A stretch of 64,000 bases of DNA from Cylindrospermum stagnale PCC 7417 (GCF_000317535.1 NC_020050.1:111215-175214), one strand, 5' to 3'; shown: positions 54,001 to 62,574, numbered from the stretch's first letter. Numbers and translations are program-made. Notes: generated from the letters alone by a model not told the origin.

Positions 54001-55126
54001 CAACATTATCCAAGAACTTAAAAACGTGTCGGAAGAACCCAAGCGTGTTATTAACACTGAGAACTACTTTGAAAAAGGTACCCATACTCACACCCACAAT
54101 TATGCAAACGATTCAGTCATAAGGAAAGCTAGTATGTTTGGTCGCAAACCCTCTGCCAATTCACAGCCCAATGAAGACAGTAAAATGACTGGTTTAATAA
54201 AAATATTAGGATGCGACAACCCCAGCCGACGAGGGGATGTAGTTTTTGTTCATGGGTTGGCAGGTCATGCGTGGAATACTTGGCATTGGCAAAACCCAGA
54301 AGATAAAGATTACAAAAAGGATAACTTTTGGTTAACTTGGCTGGGGAACGATTTAGTAGATGTTGGAATTTGGACTTTTGGCTACAGTGCGGCACGGTTG
54401 AGAGCGAATGGTTCAGCCATGCCACTTTTTGACCAAGCTAGTAATTTTTTAGATGATTTAGAAAATTTTGGCATAGGTGAGCGCCCGGTGGTTTTCGTCA
54501 CTCATAGTATGGGTGGCTTGCTTGTCAAGAAAATGTTAAACACTGCGACAAATTTTTCACGAAACAAAAGTAAAGAAGCAGTCCTTAAATATACTCAAGG
54601 AATTATATTCTTATCTACTCCGCACCTTGGTTCTGACGTTGCTCAATGGGTAAAATCTTTGGCAGGCTTTTTGACTACGGTTAATGTCGAAGAATTAAAA
54701 GCTCATGCTCCCCAATTACGCGAGCTTGATGAATGGTATCGCCAAAATGTTGATGAATTACGAATTCAAACAAAAGTTTATTATGAAACACAACCAACCT
54801 GCGGTGTTTTAATAGTAAACGAGAGTAGTGCTAATCCTGGTATTAAAGACGTAAAACCGATTGCAGTAGAAGCAGACCATGACTCCATTGCTAAACCAAA
54901 ACCAGGAGATAGCAAAGTCTATTTGGGTGTCAAAAAGTTTATTGAAGAATACTTACCACCATCACAAAAATCTCTACCTCCGGCTGCTAATCTAAGTCAT
55001 TTACCACAACAAATGAACGATATTAATCAAACTATTCAAGCAGAGTATGCTGCTACATCTGGACAAGGAGATGCTATTGTTGACGTTACTAACAATCACT
55101 ACCACAATAACGAAAACCCTCAGTAG
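51047..55126 (+). CDS. NACHT ATPase - HEAT repeats - alpha/beta hydrolase (STAND protein)
   Basis: 1359 residues. After a short N-terminal domain comes a NACHT module: Walker A LLVGKPGSGKSTS (77-89) and Walker B LLVILDGLNELP (156-167). Residues about 470-930 are HEAT-like repeats (e.g. LKDDDSSVRYKAAESLGKLG). The C-terminus is an alpha/beta hydrolase of the PGAP1/lipase type: VVFVHGLAG, the serine elbow VTHSMGG with S1154 and a late histidine H1278 (EADHDSIAK). The HEAT repeats would sense, the NACHT would oligomerise and the hydrolase would be the effector, perhaps cutting lipids. The C-terminal effector is unusual. The next gene follows by 44 bp. Confidence 0.85.
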   Translation: MIAPNEFQRYLQSILDASRKDTQQEVRDRYIPTLAELPLQVQTYTSSKPDSQESQDKKREQFAVLEGLRNHSPEHVLLVGKPGSGKSTSLRRLLWEESRCCVEAIEQGKSEIPAIPILLELRGLSGSVLVAIQKKLEWWLDLDEKILRYLLRDRRLLVILDGLNELPNDKAWQEVDEFRQLCADLKVPLILSTREMGSGSNLRIPKKLEMLPLTEPQMWEFVQKRLSETGGELWRQIKGRLRELTQTPLLLKLLCDVFEQNGEIPTNRGDLFRKEFARRYEEFKPERLRNVSEDSRRSMFDLLSYLAFTMVQGDPHTDPCKPSASWVTIPKIQAEKILATFLAGDNTPDVAVTQKAKEWLEDLVEWHLLQVASNPAHLEFHHQLFQEYYAAEWLVRQLTELNDEELKYYLNHLKWTEPLAMGMTFVESEAVAVQVVKRALEVDLYLGARLAGEARLSLQEATVNVLLQKNFSTSLTIWLLEQTQSQRALPFLLDVLKNGNSDTRWRATRALGNFENVTVWIPLIELLKDDDSSVRYKAAESLGKLGNVETTSYLCPLLDDENWLVRSIVVDVLGQLEGRATIDCLKNALKHEDSTVRNKAAEYLGQRATQEVIALLNEEFNRGNIDTKRDILQLLGETKSAAVLPILIHALSDEDWIIRSEAVSQIGLLGIWLDSDLFDDAITAFINILKNDSETSVRSSAAMYLGVIGDSRVVPVLIEALYQDDQVVRSSAAYGLMRLQDQSAIKDLTESLKDTEDNVREAVIRTLRSLNAVNALPALRRLLQCKAVNIRREVIFTLGFLGDSKDIPNLYKALQDKEFSVSVYAAHSLSQLNNRKGIPILEDALKTGNKDARKLAISGLQNFKGKVGLSSILTTAFMDDEYSIRKASIDFLEHFKESQEVVSQLKIALSNQNEDICRNAMDAAKTLGNAEVLSDLRRLAETITVVERPLEAIAAIQSRCQFYNYDIAGLPPPRRVKNLLHNKLDNIIQELKNVSEEPKRVINTENYFEKGTHTHTHNYANDSVIRKASMFGRKPSANSQPNEDSKMTGLIKILGCDNPSRRGDVVFVHGLAGHAWNTWHWQNPEDKDYKKDNFWLTWLGNDLVDVGIWTFGYSAARLRANGSAMPLFDQASNFLDDLENFGIGERPVVFVTHSMGGLLVKKMLNTATNFSRNKSKEAVLKYTQGIIFLSTPHLGSDVAQWVKSLAGFLTTVNVEELKAHAPQLRELDEWYRQNVDELRIQTKVYYETQPTCGVLIVNESSANPGIKDVKPIAVEADHDSIAKPKPGDSKVYLGVKKFIEEYLPPSQKSLPPAANLSHLPQQMNDINQTIQAEYAATSGQGDAIVDVTNNHYHNNENPQ

Positions 55127-55170
55127 CCCCTTTAAACTCCTCCAGTGCAAGTTTAGGGGGGCGGCAGATA

Positions 55171-58100
55171 TTGCAAGCACAACCCTTACCCACATACTTT
55201 GTAGAGCGCCCAGAGTACAGTAACGATTTAAAAAATCGTCTTCTCAATAGTTCATTGTCAGAAAATCGTGCATTGGTAATTACTGCAATTCACGGTTTAG
55301 GTTCTGTAGGGAAATCTACTCTGGCAGCGGCTTTAGCACATGACGAAGAAGTACAACGCCACTTTAGTGATGGCATCCTCTGGGCAACACTAGGTCAAGA
55401 ACCCAATGTTCTTTCTTTACTGAGTGGTTGGGTACAGGTACTAGGAGACTATAACTTTAAACCCACCAGTGTAGAGGCAACTTCTAGCCATTTGCGGACT
55501 CTGCTTTATGACAAAGCTGTGTTGTTGGTAGTAGATGATGCGTGGAATACGAAAGATGCACAAGCTTTTAAGGTGGGTAGTGGGCGTTGCCAGGTTTTAG
55601 TGACTACCCGTGAAGGTGTGATTGCAGATGCCTTGGCAGCCAGCACCTATAGTTTGGATATCATGACAAAATCCCAGGCAATGGAACTGCTGACGAAAAA
55701 GCTAGGACGTGAGATTACAGGTGCAGAACGTCAGTCAGCAGAAAATTTAGCCAAAGGTGTTGGTTATCTCCCTTTAGCATTGGAATTAGCAGCGGCAGCG
55801 GTTACCAGTGGTATAGATTGGACAATCTTGTTAAAAGATATCAAACAAGAAATTGCGCGATTAAAAACATTTGACAGACCTGGAGCGAGAGATACTTATG
55901 ATGAAGCTTCTTTAAAACGCCTCAGCTTAACTGCATCATTGAATTTAAGTGTAAAGCGATTGCCAAAAGAAGAAAAAGAATATTTTGTTTGGCTAGGGAT
56001 ATTACCGGAGGATGTCACTATTACCAAGATGATGACAGCAACTCTCTGGGAAATGCAGGATGAACGCGATGCTGCTGATATATTGGAATATTTGCGGAGT
56101 AAAGCTTTATTATTACCTAGTGTGACTCTAGATGATGGGATGCTAACCTATCGTTTGCATGACTTATTTCACGACTTAGCGCGGAATTTGTTAACTGCTC
56201 CTGCAACACCAAAGCGTGGAGGTGATTTACCAGGAATGGGTATACCCTTTGCTAATGCTCACACCACTTTGTTGGAGAAATATCAGCAAAAAACTCAAAA
56301 TAATTTATGGCATACCCTGCCCAATGATAATTACATTTATCAGCATTTAGTTTGGCATTTAGAAAAAGCTGGAAAAATAGACGAAATTCACCAGTTGTTG
56401 CTGGAGGAGTCTACGACTGGGAATAATGGCTGGTATGAAGCGCGAGAAAAATTGGTACAAACTGCGGGCTACATTACAGATATTTCTCGTGCCTGGGAAC
56501 TAGCAGAAGCAAAGTGGACTGAATCAAATTTGTCTCAAGTGGTGAGTTTACAGTGTCGCTATGCTCTAATAATTTCATCCCTGAATAGCTTGGCGGCTAA
56601 TGTTCCAATAGAACTGCTGGTAGCATTGGTTAAAAAAAATGTATGGACTCCCGAACAAGGACTAGCTTACGCTATGCAAAGCTCAAATCCAGAGCAACAA
56701 GTTAGCTCACTTACAAAGTTAGTCGATTGTTTATCACCAAATCTAAAAGAACTAGCATTCTCAAAAGCACTGGCTGCGGCTAGACAAATTCAGAATGAGG
56801 AGTATCGCACTCGCGCACTAGCAGCCTTAGTCAACAAACTGCCACCAGAATTATTACCAGAAGCACTGGCTGCGGTTAGACAAATTCAGGATGAGAAGTA
56901 TCGCGCCCGCGCACTAGCGGTCTTAGCCAACAAAATGCCAGAGTTATTACTAGAAGCACTGGCTGTAGCTAGACAAATTCAGAATGAGGAGTATCGCGCC
57001 CGCGCACTAGCAGTCTTAGCTGACAAAATGCCAGAGTTATTACCAGAAGCACTGGCTGCCGCAAATAAGATTCAGAATGAGTTTAATCGTGCCAATGTCC
57101 TAATAGACTTAGCAAACAAACTGCCACCAGAATTACTACCAGAAGTACTGGCTGCTGCTGAACAGATTCAGAATGAGTGGAATCGCGCCCAGGCATTAGC
57201 AGGTTTAGCTAATAAACTGACACCAGAATTACTACCAGAAGCACTGACTATGGCTAAACAAATTCAGTTTGAGTCAAGTCGCGCCCAGGCATTAGCAGGT
57301 TTAGCTAATAAACTGACACCAGAATTACTATCAGAAGCACTGGCTGCTGCTGAACAGATTAAAGATGAGTCAAGTCGCGCCAATGCCCTAGCAGGTTTAG
57401 CCGACAAACTGCCACCAGAGTTATTACGCGAAGCACTGGCTGCGGCTAAACAGATTAAAGATGAGTCAAGTCGCGCCAATGTCCTAATAGTCTTGTTCCA
57501 CAAACTGCCAACAGAATTATTATCCCAAGCACTGGCTGCGGCTAAACAAATTCAGGATCAGTCAATTCGTGCCAATGTCCTAATAGTCTTGTCCCACAAA
57601 ATGCCAGAGTTATTACCAGAAGCACTGGCTGCGGCTAAACAAATTCAGGATCAGTCAATTCGTGCCAATGTCCTAATAGTCTTGTCCGACAAACTGCCAC
57701 CAGAGTTATTACCAGAAGCACTGGCTGCGGCTAAACAAATTCAGGATCAGTCAATTCGTGCCAATGTCCTAATAGCCTTGTCCGACAAACTGCCACCAGA
57801 GTTATTACGCGAAGCACTGGTTGCTGCCAAACAGATTAAAGATGAGTTCAGTCGTGCCCAGACACTAGCAGCCTTAGCCGATAAAATGCCAGAGTTATTA
57901 CCAGAAGCACTGGCTGCTGCCAAACAGATTCGAGATGAGTGGATTTGCGCCTACGCACTAGCAGCCTTAGCCGACAAACTACCACCGGAATTATTACCCG
58001 AAATACTGGCTGCGACTAAACAAATTCGAGATGAGTCAAGTCGCATCAATGTCCTGATAGCCTTAGCCGACAAACTGCCAGACCTATTACCAGAAGCACT

Positions 58101-59307
58101 GGCTGCGGCTAAACAAATTCAAGATGAGTCAAGTCGCATCAATGTCCTAATAGCCTTAACCAACAAACTGCCAGACCTATTACCAGAAGCACTGGCTGCC
58201 GCCAAGCATATTCAAGATGAGTTAAGTCGCGTCAATCTCCTAACTGCCTTAGCCGGCAAACTGCCACCAAAGTTATTGCCAGAAGCACTGGCTGCTGCCA
58301 AAGAAATTCGGAATGAAGAGTATCGCGCCAATGCCCTAAAAGTCCTAGCTGACAAACTGCCACCAGATTTATTACGCGAAGCACTGGACACCATCAAACA
58401 GACTCAAGATGAGTGGGGTTACATCTATATCCTAAGTATTTTAACCAAAAAACTACCAGACCTGTTACCAAAAACACTGGACACCATCAAACAGATTCAA
58501 GATAGGCGGAGTCGTGCCCAAGCCCTAAGAATTTTAGCAGATAAATATTCAACGGTATTACCAGAAGCACTGGTTGCCGTCGAACAGATTCAAGATGAAT
58601 TCAGTCGCGCCCAGGGTCTAGCAGACTTAGCTGACAAATTACCAACAGAATTGCTGCCACAAGCACTGACTGCGACTAGACAAATTCAGAATGAGGAGTA
58701 TCGCGCCCGCACACTAGCAGCCTTAGCTGACAAACTGCCAGAATTATTACCAGAAGCTCTGGCTGCGGCTAAACAAATTGAGAATGAATCAAGTTGCGCC
58801 AATATCCTAATAGCCTTAGCCGACAAACTGCCACCAGAATTGCTGCCAGAAGCACTGGACATTATCAAACAGATTCAAGATGGGCAGAGTCGCGCCAATG
58901 CCTTATATACCCTAGTCGACAAATTGCCACCAAAGTTATTACCAAAAGCTTTTGCTGCGGCTAAACAAATTGAGAATGAGTCAAGCCGCGCCCAGGCTCT
59001 AGCAGCCTTAGCCAACAAACTGCCACCAGAATTGCTGCCAAAAGCACTGGCGACAACCAGAAAAATTGAGAATGAGTCAAGTCGCATCCAGGCTCTAGCA
59101 GCCTTAGCTCTACCTTTATCTATAATGACAAAAACATTACTTTTCCTTAACTGGCAACAGACACTTCATGAGCTATCTCTCCATAATCGCCAGAATTTAC
59201 TGCAAGATATAAAAGAATTAGTTCCAGTTATCTTTGCGTTAGGAGGTCAGTCCACAATAGCAGAAGTCAATTGTGCCATACAGGATGTAGCGCGATGGTG
59301 GGCTTAA
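55171..59307 (+). CDS. NB-ARC ATPase with about 25 tandem helical repeats (STAND protein)
   Basis: 1378 residues, TTG start with AGGGGGG upstream; no ATG is suitably placed. The NB-ARC module has P-loop IHGLGSVGKST (40-50), Walker B VLLVVDDAW (117-125), VTTRE, the YLPLALELAAA motif (199-209) and an MHD-like LHDLFHD near 330. From about residue 530 to 1316 run some 25 repeats of 31-32 residues (PEALAAAKQIQDESSRANVL, IALADKLPPELL). It has no effector domain of its own. Related proteins in Nostocales often carry the hydrolase and NB-ARC in one chain, so this gene and the one before may be a split, co-acting pair. Sensing of an invader is inferred. Confidence 0.85.
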   Translation: MQAQPLPTYFVERPEYSNDLKNRLLNSSLSENRALVITAIHGLGSVGKSTLAAALAHDEEVQRHFSDGILWATLGQEPNVLSLLSGWVQVLGDYNFKPTSVEATSSHLRTLLYDKAVLLVVDDAWNTKDAQAFKVGSGRCQVLVTTREGVIADALAASTYSLDIMTKSQAMELLTKKLGREITGAERQSAENLAKGVGYLPLALELAAAAVTSGIDWTILLKDIKQEIARLKTFDRPGARDTYDEASLKRLSLTASLNLSVKRLPKEEKEYFVWLGILPEDVTITKMMTATLWEMQDERDAADILEYLRSKALLLPSVTLDDGMLTYRLHDLFHDLARNLLTAPATPKRGGDLPGMGIPFANAHTTLLEKYQQKTQNNLWHTLPNDNYIYQHLVWHLEKAGKIDEIHQLLLEESTTGNNGWYEAREKLVQTAGYITDISRAWELAEAKWTESNLSQVVSLQCRYALIISSLNSLAANVPIELLVALVKKNVWTPEQGLAYAMQSSNPEQQVSSLTKLVDCLSPNLKELAFSKALAAARQIQNEEYRTRALAALVNKLPPELLPEALAAVRQIQDEKYRARALAVLANKMPELLLEALAVARQIQNEEYRARALAVLADKMPELLPEALAAANKIQNEFNRANVLIDLANKLPPELLPEVLAAAEQIQNEWNRAQALAGLANKLTPELLPEALTMAKQIQFESSRAQALAGLANKLTPELLSEALAAAEQIKDESSRANALAGLADKLPPELLREALAAAKQIKDESSRANVLIVLFHKLPTELLSQALAAAKQIQDQSIRANVLIVLSHKMPELLPEALAAAKQIQDQSIRANVLIVLSDKLPPELLPEALAAAKQIQDQSIRANVLIALSDKLPPELLREALVAAKQIKDEFSRAQTLAALADKMPELLPEALAAAKQIRDEWICAYALAALADKLPPELLPEILAATKQIRDESSRINVLIALADKLPDLLPEALAAAKQIQDESSRINVLIALTNKLPDLLPEALAAAKHIQDELSRVNLLTALAGKLPPKLLPEALAAAKEIRNEEYRANALKVLADKLPPDLLREALDTIKQTQDEWGYIYILSILTKKLPDLLPKTLDTIKQIQDRRSRAQALRILADKYSTVLPEALVAVEQIQDEFSRAQGLADLADKLPTELLPQALTATRQIQNEEYRARTLAALADKLPELLPEALAAAKQIENESSCANILIALADKLPPELLPEALDIIKQIQDGQSRANALYTLVDKLPPKLLPKAFAAAKQIENESSRAQALAALANKLPPELLPKALATTRKIENESSRIQALAALALPLSIMTKTLLFLNWQQTLHELSLHNRQNLLQDIKELVPVIFALGGQSTIAEVNCAIQDVARWWA
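56758..59118 (+). repeat. 93/96-bp tandem repeats encoding the helical array
   Basis: About 25 units, each 93 or 96 bp depending on whether the LPPELL or the shorter MPELL form is used. Some neighbours (units around 57541-57790) are almost identical at DNA level, others clearly diverged, which points to ongoing duplication and exchange between units. Confidence 0.9.
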
Positions 59308-59606
59308 ACAAAAATCCTTGTTAACAGGAACAGTCAACGAAAGTGCCATTTCGTTGAATTACTTTTTTTCCCAGGATTATTTGCTTTTTTGAGCATTTTT
59401 ACTGGATATGGGAGCAGCGTTTTTGATATCGTAATTTTGATAGCAAACTGTATATATACAAGGACACCAGGGGCAACACTTGAAATAAGCTCTATGAGCC
59501 TCAAGTAAAAGTCGAAATAAGTAGGGGCTTTTGGTAGCTGAAATATATACTATTGGAATAGCAATAATACTTATAAAACATGAAGCCGTAGCCTATCTGA
59601 ATTATA
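59308..59606. other. intergenic stretch after the STAND genes
   Basis: An AT-rich stretch with an imperfect hairpin close to the NB-ARC stop; no gene or other feature is supported. The promoter of the parA operon lies at the right end or in the following palindrome region. Confidence 0.3.
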
Positions 59607-59726
59607 TGTAAATTTGTAATAAATTACATCTGTAATTTTGTAATTATGTAAAAATAGAAATCTACAGATATCCATAAAGCTTTTTATGGCAAGTGTTTTG
59701 ACTTTGTAATAATGTAATTAATTACA
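59607..59726. promoter_or_regulatory. TGTAAT/ATTACA palindromes upstream of parA, candidate centromere/operator
   Basis: TGTAATAAATTACA (59615-59628) and TGTAATTAATTACA (59713-59726, a perfect palindrome) plus several single TGTAA boxes (59607, 59631, 59639) crowd the 140 bp before the parA start. A further palindrome with the same core follows the operon at 60654, so the whole operon is bracketed by sites for one DNA-binding protein, most likely the RHH partner. Confidence 0.65.
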
Positions 59727-59745
59727 AAAACACAAATTTACATTT

Positions 59746-60399
59746 ATGAAAATTGCCATTCTGAACCAAAAGGGGGGCAGTGGTAAGACAACGGTATCCA
59801 TCCATCTGGCTCATGCTTTGAAATTAAAAGGGTATCGAGTATTACTGGTAGATACCGACCCCCAAGGCTCATCCCGTGACTGGGCAGCAGCCCGCAATGG
59901 AGAAGCACCATTTAGCGTCATGGCGTTGGATCGCCCGATTATCCACAAAGAATTGCCCAAATTAGCGCAGGGGTATGAATACGTACTGATTGATGGTGCG
60001 CCCAGAGTTTCTGACCTCACCCGTTCGGCAATTATGGCAGTAGATTTTGTGCTAATCCCCATTCAGCCATCACCCCTAGATATCTGGGCAGTGCATGAAG
60101 TCGTCGAGCTAATTCAGGAAGCAAAAATATATAAGCCAGATTTGTCAGCTGCATTTTTGGTTAACCGGAAAGTTGTCAATAGTAGCATTGCGCGGGAAGT
60201 ATCCGAAGTGTTACAGCAGTATCCCTTCCCGGTATTGAACGCCCAAATTAGTCAACGAGTAGTTTTTGCGGAGTGCTTAAATAGCGGCAGTACAGTTTTG
60301 GAAACTGCTCCAAAAAGTGCTGCTGCGGATGAAGTCAGGGCAGTTTGTGAGGAAATTTTAGCAGATGTAAAGGAACCAACGAATCATGGCAGAAACTAA
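59746..60399 (+). CDS. parA: ParA-family partition ATPase (small, type Ib-like)
   Basis: 217 residues, the size of type Ib ParA without an N-terminal HTH. Deviant Walker A LNQKGGSGKTT (6-16), VDTDPQGSSRDW (36-47) and VLIDGAPRVSD as Walker B are all intact. It forms an operon with a small RHH gene (14-bp overlap), the standard ParA plus RHH-type centromere-binding protein arrangement. It moves and segregates the plasmid. This system is distinct in sequence from the ParA at 9097 and from the two ParA-like genes near oriT. Confidence 0.95.
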   Translation: MKIAILNQKGGSGKTTVSIHLAHALKLKGYRVLLVDTDPQGSSRDWAAARNGEAPFSVMALDRPIIHKELPKLAQGYEYVLIDGAPRVSDLTRSAIMAVDFVLIPIQPSPLDIWAVHEVVELIQEAKIYKPDLSAAFLVNRKVVNSSIAREVSEVLQQYPFPVLNAQISQRVVFAECLNSGSTVLETAPKSAAADEVRAVCEEILADVKEPTNHGRN

Positions 60400-60655
60400 A
60401 AAAACATCAAAACTCAGCTTAAAGCCAGGAGTGAAGACAACGCCTGTTATGGACGAGCAAGCAGCATGGGTTGAAAGTCGTAATGGTGTTGAAGCCTCTA
60501 TTCCCAAAGAAGAACCCAGCAATAGCAAAATGAAGCGGATTACCTTTGAGGTAACAGAAACCCAGCATCAGGCAATTAAAATTTGCGCTACTAAGAAAGG
60601 GATGAGTATCAAAGAACTCATGATTTCCCTAATTGAACAGGAGTTGGAGGATTAA
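60386..60655 (+). CDS. RHH partition protein (ParB-type partner)
   Basis: 89 residues. The first 45 are disordered and basic to polar, as expected for the ParA-stimulating tail. Residues 48-89 (MKRITFEVTETQHQAIKICA then KKGMSIKELMISLIEQ) form a ribbon-helix-helix. The start overlaps parA and the stop lies inside a palindrome (60654-60679). It should bind the TGTAAT palindromes on both sides of the operon, acting as centromere-binding protein and repressor. Confidence 0.85.
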   Translation: MAETKKTSKLSLKPGVKTTPVMDEQAAWVESRNGVEASIPKEEPSNSKMKRITFEVTETQHQAIKICATKKGMSIKELMISLIEQELED

Positions 60656-60679
60656 TGTAATAATTAACATTATTACATT
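60654..60679. promoter_or_regulatory. palindrome AATGTAATAAT-TAAC-ATTATTACATT after the par operon
   Basis: Perfect 11-bp arms around a 4-base spacer, carrying the same TGTAAT/ATTACA core as the sites before parA. It starts in the stop codon of the RHH gene. It could be a further centromere box, or the operator of the toxin-antitoxin genes that follow. Confidence 0.6.
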
Positions 60680-60743
60680 TGTAGATTTTAACAAAATGAC
60701 ATATTTACATTTTTACAAAAGTAATCAAGATGGTAATGGTGTT

Positions 60744-61052
60744 ATGCCTATGAACAGTCAAGTTTCTGAAATTCTTCGTCATTTTGAGGAAGCCCACAAA
60801 GAAGACATTGAGGTAATCACCCAGGTTCTGGCGAGAATAACAACTCTTAGTCCTGAGCAAATTAAGCCATACCTTGATACGATGCTTGAGCGATTAGTGA
60901 AACCACAAGCGGAGCGTCCTTTGTATGAGACTGCTACTCCTTTTGAATTGTCGCAAGCTTTTCGGGAGTGGGCAGATAGTCACGATCGCAATACACCACT
61001 GTTATCCGACTATGCTGTCAGCCGCGAAAGTATGTACTCAGACGAGGAGTGA
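60744..61052 (+). CDS. probable antitoxin of a VapBC-like pair
   Basis: About 102 residues from the ATG at 60744 (or 100 from 60750); the longer frame to 60633 runs through the palindrome and the previous gene and is rejected. Mostly helical and acidic (VSEILRHFEEAHKEDIEVIT), with a C-terminal part (FELSQAFREWADSHDRNTPL) that could wrap the toxin. It ends 3 bases before the PIN-domain gene. No clear DNA-binding fold is visible, so it is called antitoxin from context. Confidence 0.65.
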   Translation: MPMNSQVSEILRHFEEAHKEDIEVITQVLARITTLSPEQIKPYLDTMLERLVKPQAERPLYETATPFELSQAFREWADSHDRNTPLLSDYAVSRESMYSDEE

Positions 61053-61055
61053 AGC

Positions 61056-61499
61056 GTGGCCTTTCTTGTAGACACAAACCTACTTCTGCGTAGCGTTGAA
61101 CCATCTCACCCAATGTATGGGGATGCAAGTAATGCCATCGCCACTTTAATATCGCAGGGCGAGCAGGTGTGCATTGTCCCCCAAAACTTAATTGAGTTTT
61201 GGAATGTTTACACTCGACCTGTAGAGAGGAACGGCTTGGGACATAGCGCAGCCGAAGCAGAAGCTGAAATTCAACGCTTAAAGGCATTTTTCCCTCTATT
61301 GCTGGATACCGAAGCAATTTACCAAGAATGGGAAAGGCTTGTGGTAGCTCATGCTGTCAGAGGAGTAAACGTGCATGATGCGAGGCTTGTTGCGGCAATG
61401 CTTGTGCATGGCTTAACCCATATAGTCACATTTAACACCAGCGACTTTACCCGTTACTCAGAAATTATAACTGTTCATCCCACAGCTACAACACCTTGA
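61056..61499 (+). CDS. vapC: PIN-domain RNase toxin (VapC-like)
   Basis: 147 residues, GTG start 3 bases after the antitoxin. The PIN acidic residues are in place: D6 (FLVDTNLLLR), E47 (NLIEFWNV), D108 (NVHDARLVA) and D130 (FNTSDF). PIN toxins cut tRNA, rRNA or mRNA using Mg2+. Together with the gene before it and the neighbouring partition operon it forms a plasmid maintenance block. Confidence 0.85.
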   Translation: MAFLVDTNLLLRSVEPSHPMYGDASNAIATLISQGEQVCIVPQNLIEFWNVYTRPVERNGLGHSAAEAEAEIQRLKAFFPLLLDTEAIYQEWERLVVAHAVRGVNVHDARLVAAMLVHGLTHIVTFNTSDFTRYSEIITVHPTATTP

Positions 61500-61936
61500 C
61501 TTTACCTAAACGGGAGTAAAGCACTGCACTTACAATATCTATATGCTGTGTATCAGTTATCTTAGTTCAAGAGTATTAATTGTTGATGGAATAACATAGG
61601 GATGGTAAGCGATCGCTAATTGAGTGCTGATTCCTCGCGTATAGATGAAGGTGTAGAGATGTTGTCATAACGATATATAACGACTTTTTCTGGTAGATGG
61701 GTCTACTAGCGCCAAAAAATCAAAGCAGCGCATTATAGCTTTTTGCGCTCCCCTCGGTGAATATATAAGGAATAATCATCATCATCGCCCCAAACCCTGA
61801 TGTTCCCGTGAAATCCATGCCGCTCTATTGATAAGCAGAAATTATCTGTGGTTTGACCCGCCACACCCCTGACGCTAGAATCAGGTTTAGAGCCTCTACA
61901 TCGGAATCTTGTACTATGTCGGTGTAAGATTATTTT
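61500..61936. other. intergenic stretch between toxin and integrase genes
   Basis: One HIP1 site near 61609. A minus-strand frame (61733-61960) contains a protein-like stretch, IERHGFHGNIRVWGDDDDY, and may be a gene remnant, but it lacks a ribosome binding site and overlaps the integrase start. Otherwise nothing is seen; an attachment or recombination site for the integrase could lie here. Confidence 0.3.
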
Positions 61937-62503
61937 ATGAAGATAGACAGGCACGACCAAGCCAAAATCTTGTCATCAGCAGAAATTAACCGATTGTTCA
62001 GCATAGGATTAAAAACTCCACGCGATCGGGCATTATTTGGTGTCTGCTTGTACACAGGCACTCGGATTGCCGAAGCCTGTTCCTTGCATACTAAAGATGT
62101 ATACAGCATTGATGGCAGTGTGCGCCCCCGTGTAACAATTCGCAAGGGGACGACTAAGGGCAAAATTGAAACTCGCTCTGTGCCAGTCAATTCTGAGTTA
62201 AAGGAATTACTAGAAGCTTACCATTCACCGAAGGTCTATCTGTTCCCCGGTCGCCACGGTCGGGGACACATCCACCCAGATTCAGCAGATAAGATTCTGC
62301 GGGCTGCTTTCATGGAACTGCTTATAGAGGGGGCCAGTACTCACAGTTTCCGCCGCACCTGTTTGACTCAGATGCACAGGTCTGGGGTGCCACTGAAGGT
62401 AATCCAGAAAATTTCGGGTCACAGAACTTTGTCTGCTTTGCAAAAATACCTAGAGGTGCTAGATGAGGATTTAGAATCAGCAGTTTCAACACTCAAGTTT
62501 TAG
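61937..62503 (+). CDS. small tyrosine recombinase/integrase
   Basis: 188 residues, essentially the catalytic domain only. R43 (YTGTRIAEA), H136 and R139 (THSFRRT), H162 (SGHRT) and Y171 (LQKYLE) are present; K74 (GTTKGK) is the likely catalytic lysine. The N-terminal core-binding domain of XerC-type enzymes is missing or reduced to a short helix, as in several small cyanobacterial integrases. A role in plasmid dimer resolution or cassette integration is likely. Confidence 0.85.
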   Translation: MKIDRHDQAKILSSAEINRLFSIGLKTPRDRALFGVCLYTGTRIAEACSLHTKDVYSIDGSVRPRVTIRKGTTKGKIETRSVPVNSELKELLEAYHSPKVYLFPGRHGRGHIHPDSADKILRAAFMELLIEGASTHSFRRTCLTQMHRSGVPLKVIQKISGHRTLSALQKYLEVLDEDLESAVSTLKF

Positions 62504-62574
62504 GCCAGAATGGAAAAGATTGACGCAGCCATTTCTGGTTTCCCAATCCAATCAGCCATAGCGAGGCAACAGCC

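Noticed and set aside
56758..59118. CRISPR or non-coding satellite
   Set aside because: The 93/96-bp units keep one open frame through the NB-ARC protein and vary as protein repeats do.
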